12,552 nucleotides of DNA from CBDULX01 sp965368175 (GTDB lineage: Bacteria; Pseudomonadota; Gammaproteobacteria; SZUA-229). Shown here piece after piece: positions 1-6,586 of the stretch. The translations under genes and the position numbers were made by a program. The notes under the pieces were generated by a model. That model was given only the letters and a program-made list of their open reading frames with translations. It searched no databases and was not told where the DNA came from. How positions within the stretch are numbered: the first letter of the stretch is position 1; the number at the start of each line of letters is the position of its first letter. The DNA is taken from the NCBI GenBank assembly GCA_965368175.1, contig CBDULX010000088.1, forward strand, positions 1 to 12,552, in the 5' to 3' direction.

Positions 1-76
1 CTTATGGCTAATAACGGAACTAAGAAACTGTCAGTTTGTATTGCGTCCTTTTTTCAATGTGTCCATTAAACTCAGG

Positions 77-1270
77 TTATACGTCATCATCATCGTGTAT
101 TTTCTTGTACATAGACATGTATTCTTTTTCCATTGTGGAGTAATCATCCTGTAATTTTGCATAGGCCACATCTTTTTTAATGATTTCTTTTTCCAGTGTG
201 CTGACTTTTTTACTGAGTTCATCGCTGGATGTATCGTTATCGGTTACAGTTGAATGCTGTTGTTTTTTCAGGTCTTCAATCAGTTCATGCAGGTTGTCAT
301 TTTCCTCTTCCAGTATGGTGATGCAGCCCATCATTTCCTTACTGTTACGTGCGAATGATTTTATTGTTGATTTGAGGGTTTCTGATTCGTTGGCATTCAG
401 TTTCAGAGAGTCGATGGTTTCATTTAGTATATCAATCTGCTTTTCCTGTCCAGTAAGTGTTTCTTTCAGCTGGTTCATGTTGCTAGACAGGCCTGCTGTG
501 TCACCCAGAGATATAGCGGACTGTGTTTCCAGTTTGACTATTTCTGATTGCAGGCGATCATTTTCCATCTCCAGTACTTCCATGCACATCTTTGAATCAT
601 TCAATTGTTGTTCGAATTTCGCAAGTTCCTTTTTTAAGGTATTGAATTCTACATTATCTTCAGAGAAGTGCTGATCAACGCCATCTAGAGCATGTTTAAG
701 GCTGCTTAAAGTGTTGTCCTGGTCGAAAATAATATCTTTAAGCCGGTTGATTTCGCCATCGACTTTTTTACCCTGAGTTTCTATGTAAAAAACCTTTTCT
801 GAACTATTTTCAGTTTTAATATACGATTGTTGGGTCTCTGTGTTTATCTCTGTATTTGTGTTTTGAAACTTGGCGAATATATCATTAAGGCCAGAATAAA
901 GCGTATCCCAGAAGCTGTTTTCATTTTCAGTATGTTCGGCCGATTTCCGTTCTGTTTTCAGGAACATTTCACGAAGTTCTAATAGCTGGCTTTGTTTCTC
1001 ATCAGCTGGGAGCGGTGATCCAGTTTTTTTTGTGGAAGCTGGCTTTTTATTGCTGTTTTGCTGCTGGGCTTTAGATTCATTTCTGAGGATTTCTTTTTCA
1101 AGATATTCGCTATAGCTTGCTCCAGTTTCAGTAGTGGTTTCAGCTTCGTCGTTACTGTTTGTTTTAGTGCTGCTGCGCTTTATAATATAGATTATTAAAA
1201 TGATGCAGGCTGCCAGTAAAATGAGTATCAATTCTGCAGTAAACATTAGATATATTTTTGAAATATACAT
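77..1270 (-). CDS. Membrane-anchored coiled-coil protein of unknown function
   Basis: I do not recognise a named family. From the ATG at 1270 the product is 397 residues. Residues about 9-31 form one very hydrophobic segment, followed at once by Lys-Arg and a polar, low-complexity stretch to about 115. From about 170 to the C-terminus it is Glu/Lys/Leu-rich heptad-like sequence typical of coiled coil, ending in four Asp and a Val. By the positive-inside rule the coiled coil should lie in the cytoplasm. Two segments (208-248 and 295-335) are an ungapped internal repeat, each with a conserved Cys. The gene starts at the stop of the upstream VWA gene, so the two are probably translated together. 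An in-frame TTG at 1279 would overlap that stop by four bases (TTGA) and add three residues; neither start has a convincing Shine-Dalgarno. No clear terminator is seen in 1-76. Coding status is well supported by length and composition; function is unknown. Confidence 0.85.
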   Translation of the reverse strand: MYISKIYLMFTAELILILLAACIILIIYIIKRSSTKTNSNDEAETTTETGASYSEYLEKEILRNESKAQQQNSNKKPASTKKTGSPLPADEKQSQLLELREMFLKTERKSAEHTENENSFWDTLYSGLNDIFAKFQNTNTEINTETQQSYIKTENSSEKVFYIETQGKKVDGEINRLKDIIFDQDNTLSSLKHALDGVDQHFSEDNVEFNTLKKELAKFEQQLNDSKMCMEVLEMENDRLQSEIVKLETQSAISLGDTAGLSSNMNQLKETLTGQEKQIDILNETIDSLKLNANESETLKSTIKSFARNSKEMMGCITILEEENDNLHELIEDLKKQQHSTVTDNDTSSDELSKKVSTLEKEIIKKDVAYAKLQDDYSTMEKEYMSMYKKIHDDDDV

Positions 1271-1275
1271 GCTGG

Positions 1276-2727
1276 TCAACTTTTTGGTTTTTTCTTCTGG
1301 CGAATGCTGTATACAAAATAAGTATTTGCGGCTAAAAATATGATAATGAGATTAATGATAGCAAAAATGAGTAGCGCCTGAGCAATGCTGTCCTGCTGGG
1401 GTTCTGCTTCAGGCCTGATAATTTCAGATGTTGCCAGTTCTGGCTTTGGTGTAACTTCTGGTTCAGTAACCGGCAGAGGTTTGGGTTGTTTTGGGACTGT
1501 TGATCTAAAGGAAAAGGTCTGCTGACGTTGAAAGGTTTTTGACAGGGCGATTACACTAGCGCTGTAAATGCCATCCATGCCTGGTTTATAGGTCACTTTA
1601 AACAGACCTTCGTTATTGGCTTTTTCAAAAGTTAGATTTTCAATTTCCCCATCAGGATGTTCTATTTCCAGATTTAATTCCAGACTATTGAGTAATTCAT
1701 CGTGGGTGATGGTTTCTTCTTCACGAATTAGCCAGGTATCGATGCTGAGTTCCGGGTAGTAAGATGCTGTGTTATAGGCAAATGCTGTACGAAGTTTAAC
1801 ATCGGCTACGATATAGGCCTTGTTGTCATTATCGCTGAGTAATATTTTCCATTCGCCTGGCTCAGGTTTGCTCAGGGTAATCATGTCGAAGCTGCTGGAC
1901 ACAAACCATTTTAGATTTTCAGATTTGAATGTGGAACTGTATTTTTCTCCTTTGGGAGATTGCAGTAAAATCTGGCTGTTTTCATCTTTTTTGTTCGCCA
2001 GGATGGTGATTTCACGAATGCTTGAGTCCACAGTGAAACTGTTTTCAGTCAGCGGGAGCATGTTAGGTTCTTTGCTTTGTTCAAAGATTTTTGCGAAAAC
2101 CTTATGTAGCACCTCATCGCTGGCTGCTAATGCATATCGGCCGTCAGTGGCATCAGCGATTTCCTGTAACAGGGTCTGGTCGGATTGTTCTGTGAAGGCA
2201 ATGCTGTATATTTTGATATTGTGCTGTTTTAACAGTGGAATTAATTCGGTTTTGATCTGTTCTCGTAGAGCCTGTGACTGGGCTTCATCACCAACGTCCA
2301 TCTGGCCATCGGACATCAGTACAATAATGGGGTCGCGATCCAGAGACTGGCTGTGTTTGAGAAAACTGATACCTTTGTTGATGGCGGCATAAATATTTGT
2401 GTAAATGCCTTTCGATGAAATTCTGTCAGTCGCATCGAGGGATCGTTTTTTGTTATGTTCATTATTAAGCTGAGTGAGGAAGGTGATGGGGTAGGCGTTG
2501 TCACTGAAACTGACTACGCTTAGCTGATCTTCATCACCAAGCAATGAGATGAACAGTTTGGCCGCCGGTTTGCGCAGTTCTCTTGGGTCGGTTTTTTTCA
2601 TGCTGCCTGAACTATCCATGATAATCACTGCATCTAATGGAAGTTCTTTGTCAGCAAAAACCAGGAATGGGAGCCCAAGCAATAGTGTGCAATAGAATAG
2701 TGCTGGTTTTGTTATCGTTTTTGACAT
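1276..2727 (-). CDS. Exported VWA-domain protein with C-terminal membrane anchor
   Basis: From the ATG at 2727 the product is 483 residues. Residues 1-25 are a signal peptide (basic start, hydrophobic core, likely cleavage after Val-Phe-Ala). A von Willebrand A domain follows at about 30-215 with a complete metal-ion-dependent adhesion site: DSSGS at 38-42, Thr110 in the TNIYAA segment, and Asp140 in SDGQ. Residues about 220-410 look like beta-sandwich domains (a PGEW motif near 291-294). A Pro/Glu-rich linker (about 412-445), one transmembrane segment (about 449-474) and a basic tail RQKKKPKS close the protein. This predicts a periplasmic VWA domain held in the inner membrane by its C-terminus. 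VWA domains of this type bind protein ligands through the metal; the ligand here is unknown. A TTG at 2742 would add five residues but spoils the signal-peptide start. It lies 153 bases after glnD and overlaps or abuts the coiled-coil gene. It is not a BatA/BatB type, since no MoxR ATPase is adjacent and the membrane layout differs. Confidence 0.88.
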   Translation of the reverse strand: MSKTITKPALFYCTLLLGLPFLVFADKELPLDAVIIMDSSGSMKKTDPRELRKPAAKLFISLLGDEDQLSVVSFSDNAYPITFLTQLNNEHNKKRSLDATDRISSKGIYTNIYAAINKGISFLKHSQSLDRDPIIVLMSDGQMDVGDEAQSQALREQIKTELIPLLKQHNIKIYSIAFTEQSDQTLLQEIADATDGRYALAASDEVLHKVFAKIFEQSKEPNMLPLTENSFTVDSSIREITILANKKDENSQILLQSPKGEKYSSTFKSENLKWFVSSSFDMITLSKPEPGEWKILLSDNDNKAYIVADVKLRTAFAYNTASYYPELSIDTWLIREEETITHDELLNSLELNLEIEHPDGEIENLTFEKANNEGLFKVTYKPGMDGIYSASVIALSKTFQRQQTFSFRSTVPKQPKPLPVTEPEVTPKPELATSEIIRPEAEPQQDSIAQALLIFAIINLIIIFLAANTYFVYSIRQKKKPKS

Positions 2728-2755
2728 TCTGATAAGCCACAAATCAGTGTTTGCT

Positions 2756-2761
2756 ATTATA
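2756..2761 (-). promoter_or_regulatory. Possible -10 box for the VWA/coiled-coil unit
   Basis: On the minus strand this reads TATAAT, a perfect sigma70 -10 hexamer, placed 28 bases before the VWA start codon. No good -35 is seen at 16-18 bases upstream (the candidates read like AGTTAT), and there is no extended -10. The location between glnD and the VWA gene suits a promoter, but the region is AT-rich and chance matches are likely. Confidence 0.35.
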
Positions 2762-2784
2762 GCTATTGTAATAAATTAATAACT

Positions 2785-2808
2785 GGAGCTACATTCGGAG
2801 CTACATTC
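2785..2808. repeat. Perfect 12-bp tandem duplication
   Basis: GGAGCTACATTC occurs twice back to back (2785-2796 and 2797-2808) with no mismatch, in the gap between glnD and the VWA gene. It lies 24 bases or more upstream of the candidate -10 box at 2756-2761 (minus strand), where a regulator could bind. It may equally be a simple replication-slippage duplication. Confidence 0.8.
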
Positions 2809-2880
2809 TTAGTTTTATTGTAGTACAGAAATAACTTAATGCTCCCTGGAAAGCAAATTCAGGTATTTCTTTAGAAGTCG

Positions 2881-5538
2881 TTAATTACTAAGGTGCCTGT
2901 TCAGCGAATCCCGTAATTGCTGTAAGCGTTCTTCATCGAGCAGAGGCTGGTTTTTACTGTCGGTGATATGAAATGTGTCGTTGGCTTTTTCCCCGGCGGT
3001 GGCAATTTTTGCATTGTGAATACGGACATCACATTCAACAAACGCGAGTGCAATTCTGGCCAGCAAACCGGGACGGTCCGCGGTTACAATATTCATCCGG
3101 GTGATGTCTTTTCCCGGTAATTGTTCAAAACGTATTCTGGTAGCTACCTGAAAATGCTTCTGTATTCGAGTGCCAGGACGGGTAATAGTCAGTTTTTCGG
3201 TGTTTTCCGAAGACAGGATTTTCCTGATTCGAGTGGTGATTTCTTCAATTCTGTAGTCAGATTCAGGGCTGTTGCCATTTTCTTCCAGGACTTTGAAAGT
3301 TTCCAGTTTTAAGCCTGTCTCGGTGGCCATTAACTGGGCATCAACAATGGTTAAACCAAGTTGATCAATGGTGGAGGCTACCTTGGCGAACAGGGTATTC
3401 TGCTCGTGGGTAAAAATTAGTAATTCGATCTGGCCCTTGTCGCTAAAGCGTGCTTTGACCAGTGGATAACTGTTTTTACTGGTGGAGAGAATTTCTGTTG
3501 TGTGCCAGCGGATTTCATGCGGTGTGTGGTGTAAGAAATATTCCTGGGTGAATGTAGACCAGAGTGCGTTGACCTTCTCTGGCGTTAACCCCTGTTTCGA
3601 TAACAGCCTGAGCGCCGATGTTTGAGTGTCCTGTACGGCCATTTCACGATTGACGGGATTATTGAGACCGGCCCGCAGGGTGTTTGAGGTTTTGTGGTAT
3701 AGCTCGGCCAGCAGGTTGTCTTTCCAGGAATTCCAGTGTTTCGGGTTGGTAGCGCGTATGTCGCAAATGGTTAACAGGTACAGGTAGTCGAGCCGAGTCT
3801 GGGTCTGCATTTGTTTGGCGAAGCCTGAAATCACTTCCGGGTCGCTGATGTCTTTACGTTGGGCTACCATTGACATCAGCAGGTGGCTTTTTACCAGCCA
3901 GGCAACCAGCTCGCTGTCTTTTTCATTCATGCCGTGTTGCACGCAAAACTGTTCAGCATCCACAGCCCCCAGCTCAGCATGGTTGCCCCCCCGGCCTTTG
4001 GCAATGTCATGGAACATACCGGCCAGGTAGAGTAGCTCAGGCTTTGGTAAATGGTGGAAGATACCACTGCCCAGCGGGTTTTCATGAGCATATTCCGGTA
4101 CTGATAAGCGACGCAGATTGCGCACTGCGAACAGGGTATGCTGATCCACTGTGTAGGCATGAAACAGGTCGTACTGCATGCGGCCGACGATTTTATCGAA
4201 GGCTGGAATATAGGCAGCGAGTATGCCGTAACGGTTCATACGTCTCAGTTCATGGGTTACACCGCGGGGCTGACGGATGATATCCATGAACAGTTGGCGT
4301 GCGGTTTCATTCTGGCGGAATTTGTCATCGATCAGGTATCGGTTTTCCCGGATCAGTCGGATGGTCTGGGCCCGCACACCGCAGATATCTGTACGTATTT
4401 CCATTAGTAGAAATATTTCCAGCAGGGCTGTGGGATGTTCCTTAAACATATCCGGGTATCGTGCTTCGATATAGCCGTTCCTGAGCTGGAAACGATTGTT
4501 GAGTATTTCAGGTTCTACTGGTTCATTGGCATAAATAATGGCTTCCCTGAATAATTGCAGCAGCAGTTCGTTGAGTCGCTCCAGATCCATCACAGTACGG
4601 TAATAGCGCTGCATAAACTGTTCAATAGCCAGGTTGTATTTGCCATCTTCATAGCCAAACTGGCTGGCCAGATCTTTCTGCAGGTCGAACAGCAGTCGGT
4701 CTTCCCGGCGACCTGTGAGGTAATGTAGATGCAGACGGATTTTCCACAGCAGGGTCTGGCCGTCGATCAGAGTCTGGTATTCTTTTTGTGTAAGGAAGTT
4801 ATGGTCGATTAGTTGTTCCAGGGTATCGGCACCAAAGTGGCGCTTGGCCACCCAGCCAATCATCTGTATGTCGCGCAGGCCACCGGGATTTTCCTTGATA
4901 TTAGGCTCCAGGTTGTAGGCGGTGTCGTTGAATTTACGGTGTCGGGCAACCTGTTCATCCAGTTTGGACTGAAAAAAAGACTGGCTGTCCCAGATCTTGT
5001 CCGGTCCGGTGCTTTTGCGCATGGAATCATAGAGTGCAGAATCGCCACTGAGTAAACGGGCCTCCATGATATTAGTGGCTATAGTGATATCTGCCCGGGC
5101 TTCATCGATACACTCTTCCAGGGTGCGCACGCTATGGCCGATTTCCAGTTTGCTGTCCCATAACAACATTAAAAAACGCTCAATGGCGGATCGAGTGTTA
5201 CTGGATTCGGGTTCGTCAAGTAATACCATGAGATCGATATCAGAGGCTGGGTGCAATTCACCTCGGCCATAACCGCCGACAGCCACCAGGGCCACTGCCT
5301 GCGTGCAATCGCTCAGGCAGGAGGCATAAGCCTGGCGGAGAATGAAATCGATAAAACTGGCGCGGGCATGCACCAGTTCAATGGTGTCTGCGCCGGCATC
5401 AAAGGCCTGTTTAAGTGCCTGATTGCCTTCAATAATGGTCTGCTTGAATAATGGGAGCACATTATCCTGCTGACTGGATATAGCGCTGCTAAACACATGA
5501 TTGTCAAAAATAGAAATATCGCGCACTGCCAGGCTCAT
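2881..5538 (-). CDS. glnD: Bifunctional PII uridylyltransferase / uridylyl-removing enzyme
   Basis: GlnD is the cytoplasmic nitrogen sensor that adds UMP to PII proteins (GlnB/GlnK) when glutamine is low and removes it when glutamine is high, thereby setting glutamine synthetase activity and NtrBC signalling. The 885-residue product matches the usual length (about 890 in E. coli). In order it shows: a nucleotidyltransferase domain with GGYGRG (88-93) and the catalytic SDIDLM segment (Asp100, Asp102); the family motif NPGGLRD (217-223); an HD hydrolase domain with His510-Asp511 in FHDIAKGRGGNHAELGA; and two C-terminal ACT glutamine-sensing domains (about 706-775 and 815-885, the second with ADRPGLLARIA). 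All expected catalytic residues are present. A GTG codon at 5541 directly precedes the chosen ATG and could also start it. It follows map by 18 bases, with a GGGT stretch as a weak ribosome site, so map-glnD is probably one transcript. The gene downstream is the VWA gene, not a dap gene as in many relatives. Confidence 0.97.
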   Translation of the reverse strand: MSLAVRDISIFDNHVFSSAISSQQDNVLPLFKQTIIEGNQALKQAFDAGADTIELVHARASFIDFILRQAYASCLSDCTQAVALVAVGGYGRGELHPASDIDLMVLLDEPESSNTRSAIERFLMLLWDSKLEIGHSVRTLEECIDEARADITIATNIMEARLLSGDSALYDSMRKSTGPDKIWDSQSFFQSKLDEQVARHRKFNDTAYNLEPNIKENPGGLRDIQMIGWVAKRHFGADTLEQLIDHNFLTQKEYQTLIDGQTLLWKIRLHLHYLTGRREDRLLFDLQKDLASQFGYEDGKYNLAIEQFMQRYYRTVMDLERLNELLLQLFREAIIYANEPVEPEILNNRFQLRNGYIEARYPDMFKEHPTALLEIFLLMEIRTDICGVRAQTIRLIRENRYLIDDKFRQNETARQLFMDIIRQPRGVTHELRRMNRYGILAAYIPAFDKIVGRMQYDLFHAYTVDQHTLFAVRNLRRLSVPEYAHENPLGSGIFHHLPKPELLYLAGMFHDIAKGRGGNHAELGAVDAEQFCVQHGMNEKDSELVAWLVKSHLLMSMVAQRKDISDPEVISGFAKQMQTQTRLDYLYLLTICDIRATNPKHWNSWKDNLLAELYHKTSNTLRAGLNNPVNREMAVQDTQTSALRLLSKQGLTPEKVNALWSTFTQEYFLHHTPHEIRWHTTEILSTSKNSYPLVKARFSDKGQIELLIFTHEQNTLFAKVASTIDQLGLTIVDAQLMATETGLKLETFKVLEENGNSPESDYRIEEITTRIRKILSSENTEKLTITRPGTRIQKHFQVATRIRFEQLPGKDITRMNIVTADRPGLLARIALAFVECDVRIHNAKIATAGEKANDTFHITDSKNQPLLDEERLQQLRDSLNRHLSN

Positions 5539-5556
5539 CACTGCTATATACCCTTT

Positions 5557-6324
5557 TTAAACATCGTCGCCGGAACACTGGGTCAGGACCTCGTATCCGG
5601 TTTCTGTAACCAGGATAGTATGTTCCCATTGGGCGGACAGGCTACGGTCTTTGGTAACTACGGTCCAGTCATCATTGAGTAGCTTGACGTCACGTTTGCC
5701 GAGATTGATCATCGGCTCGATGGTGAAGATCATGCCGGTTTCAAGTTTTACTCCGGTACCGGGCTTGCCATAATGCAGTACCTGCGGGTCTTCGTGGAAT
5801 TCCAGTCCTATGCCATGGCCACAGTATTCTCGAACTACCGAACAACTGTTGGATTCTGCGTATTGTTGAATGACATGGCCAATGTCACCCAGGAATGCCC
5901 CTGGTTTTACCTGTTCTATACCTTTCACCATGCAGTCGTGGGCAATTTCACAGATGCGTTTAGCCTTGATGCTAGGCTCGCCCACATAGAACATTTTGCT
6001 GGTATCGCCATGGAAGCCGTCTTTGATCACGGTGATGTCTATATTGATAATGTCACCTTTTTTAAGAATCTTGTCGCTGGGGATACCATGACAAACCTGA
6101 TGATTTAAGGAGGTACATATGGATTTGGGGAATCCGCGATAGTTGAGCGGAGCCGGAATGGCCCGCTGCTCATTGACAATATAGTCATGACAGATCCGGT
6201 CCAGCTCGTTGGTGGTAATGCCAGCCTGAACATGGGGACGGATCATATTCAGTACTTCTCCGGCCAGTCGACCGGCTACACGCATCTTTGCAATTTCCTC
6301 GGGGGTCTTAATATGTATGCTCAT
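5557..6324 (-). CDS. map: Methionine aminopeptidase, type I
   Basis: Map removes the N-terminal methionine from nascent proteins whose second residue is small. The 255-residue product has the type Ia bacterial length and no N-terminal zinc-finger extension. The five dimetal ligands of the pita-bread fold are visible: Asp96 and Asp107 (in INIDITVIKDGFHGDTS), His170 (GHGIGLEFHEDP), Glu203 (FTIEPM) and Glu234 (QWEHTILVT). The substrate-binding His79 is in CHGIPSD. The ATG at 6324 has only a weak AGG upstream, but it matches the family N-terminus. It is divergent from rpsB, the usual gammaproteobacterial arrangement, and leads into glnD on the same strand. I found no convincing map promoter in the 262-base divergent gap. 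Confidence 0.98.
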   Translation of the reverse strand: MSIHIKTPEEIAKMRVAGRLAGEVLNMIRPHVQAGITTNELDRICHDYIVNEQRAIPAPLNYRGFPKSICTSLNHQVCHGIPSDKILKKGDIINIDITVIKDGFHGDTSKMFYVGEPSIKAKRICEIAHDCMVKGIEQVKPGAFLGDIGHVIQQYAESNSCSVVREYCGHGIGLEFHEDPQVLHYGKPGTGVKLETGMIFTIEPMINLGKRDVKLLNDDWTVVTKDRSLSAQWEHTILVTETGYEVLTQCSGDDV

Positions 6325-6394
6325 CTAGTGCCTGTATTGTGTTATTTATCGATGACTTAACAGCGAAAAATAGGGGTAAAAAGTAGGTTTTTTG

Positions 6395-6423
6395 TTGTCT
6401 GATAGTCCTGGATATGGTATAAA
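6395..6423 (+). promoter_or_regulatory. rpsB promoter, extended -10 sigma70 type
   Basis: A -35 box TTGTCT (6395-6400) is separated by exactly 17 bases from the -10 box TATAAA (6418-6423). The -10 is preceded by TGG, giving an extended -10. The bases just after it, GCCGCCGCGC (6424-6433), form a GC-rich discriminator like those of stringently controlled ribosomal promoters. Transcription should start near 6430-6431. Extended -10 rpsB promoters with GC-rich discriminators are described for Gammaproteobacteria; use of this one is inferred. Confidence 0.8.
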
Positions 6424-6430
6424 GCCGCCG

Positions 6431-6586
6431 CGCTAAGCGCAAACATAATTTTATTTTTTAACTACTCACACATATCGACACATGTAACTGGGTGCTCATT
6501 ACCCGGCTTGATCGATACCTGACAGCCATATATATGGGTTGTTACATGGGATATGTGGAGGCCTAACCCTAATTAGGAGTTATTCA
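6431..6586 (+). promoter_or_regulatory. Structured rpsB 5' leader, likely S2 autoregulatory RNA
   Basis: The predicted leader is about 156 nt. Visible pairings are: a short GCGC/GCGC stem at the very start (6430-6440); a six-pair hairpin CTGGGT/ACCCGG (6488-6506, loop of 7 and one G-U pair); a palindrome CCATATATATGG (6526-6537); an ACAT/ATGT helix (6544-6556); GGGTT (6536-6540) against AACCC (6565-6569); and CCTAA (6562-6566) against TTAGG (6573-6577), which buries part of the AGGAG ribosome site. The last two share 6565-6566, so they are mutually exclusive. In Gammaproteobacteria S2 represses translation of its own rpsB-tsf mRNA through the leader. That this leader works so is inferred from position, length and pairing, not from an alignment. 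Confidence 0.65.
6575..6579 (+). promoter_or_regulatory. rpsB Shine-Dalgarno AGGAG
   Basis: AGGAG lies seven bases before the ATG at 6587. It decides the start against the in-frame upstream ATG at 6539, which would add 16 residues not belonging to the S2 family. It sits in the 3' arm of a possible leader hairpin. Confidence 0.9.

Noticed and set aside
25..37. Palindrome AAACTG-T-CAGTTT after the coiled-coil gene, as a terminator
   Set aside because: With a realistic loop only five weak A/T-rich pairs remain and no U-tract follows on the minus strand.
180..674. 164-codon open frame on the plus strand, Ser-rich
   Set aside because: It is antisense to the coiled-coil gene. The Ser/Phe-rich composition is the mirror of Glu/Lys codons, and there is no ribosome site.
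1276..2727. VWA protein as BatA/BatB of a MoxR-Bat operon
   Set aside because: The topology differs (cleavable signal plus C-terminal anchor) and no MoxR ATPase, DUF58 or BatD/E gene is nearby in the window.
3870..4280. 136-codon open frame on the plus strand
   Set aside because: It lies wholly inside glnD on the opposite strand, where glnD motifs including the HD site are intact. The product has a random-looking composition.
6539..6586. In-frame upstream ATG extending S2 by 16 residues
   Set aside because: It has no ribosome site and the extra residues are not S2-like. AGGAG at 6575-6579 clearly serves the ATG at 6587.
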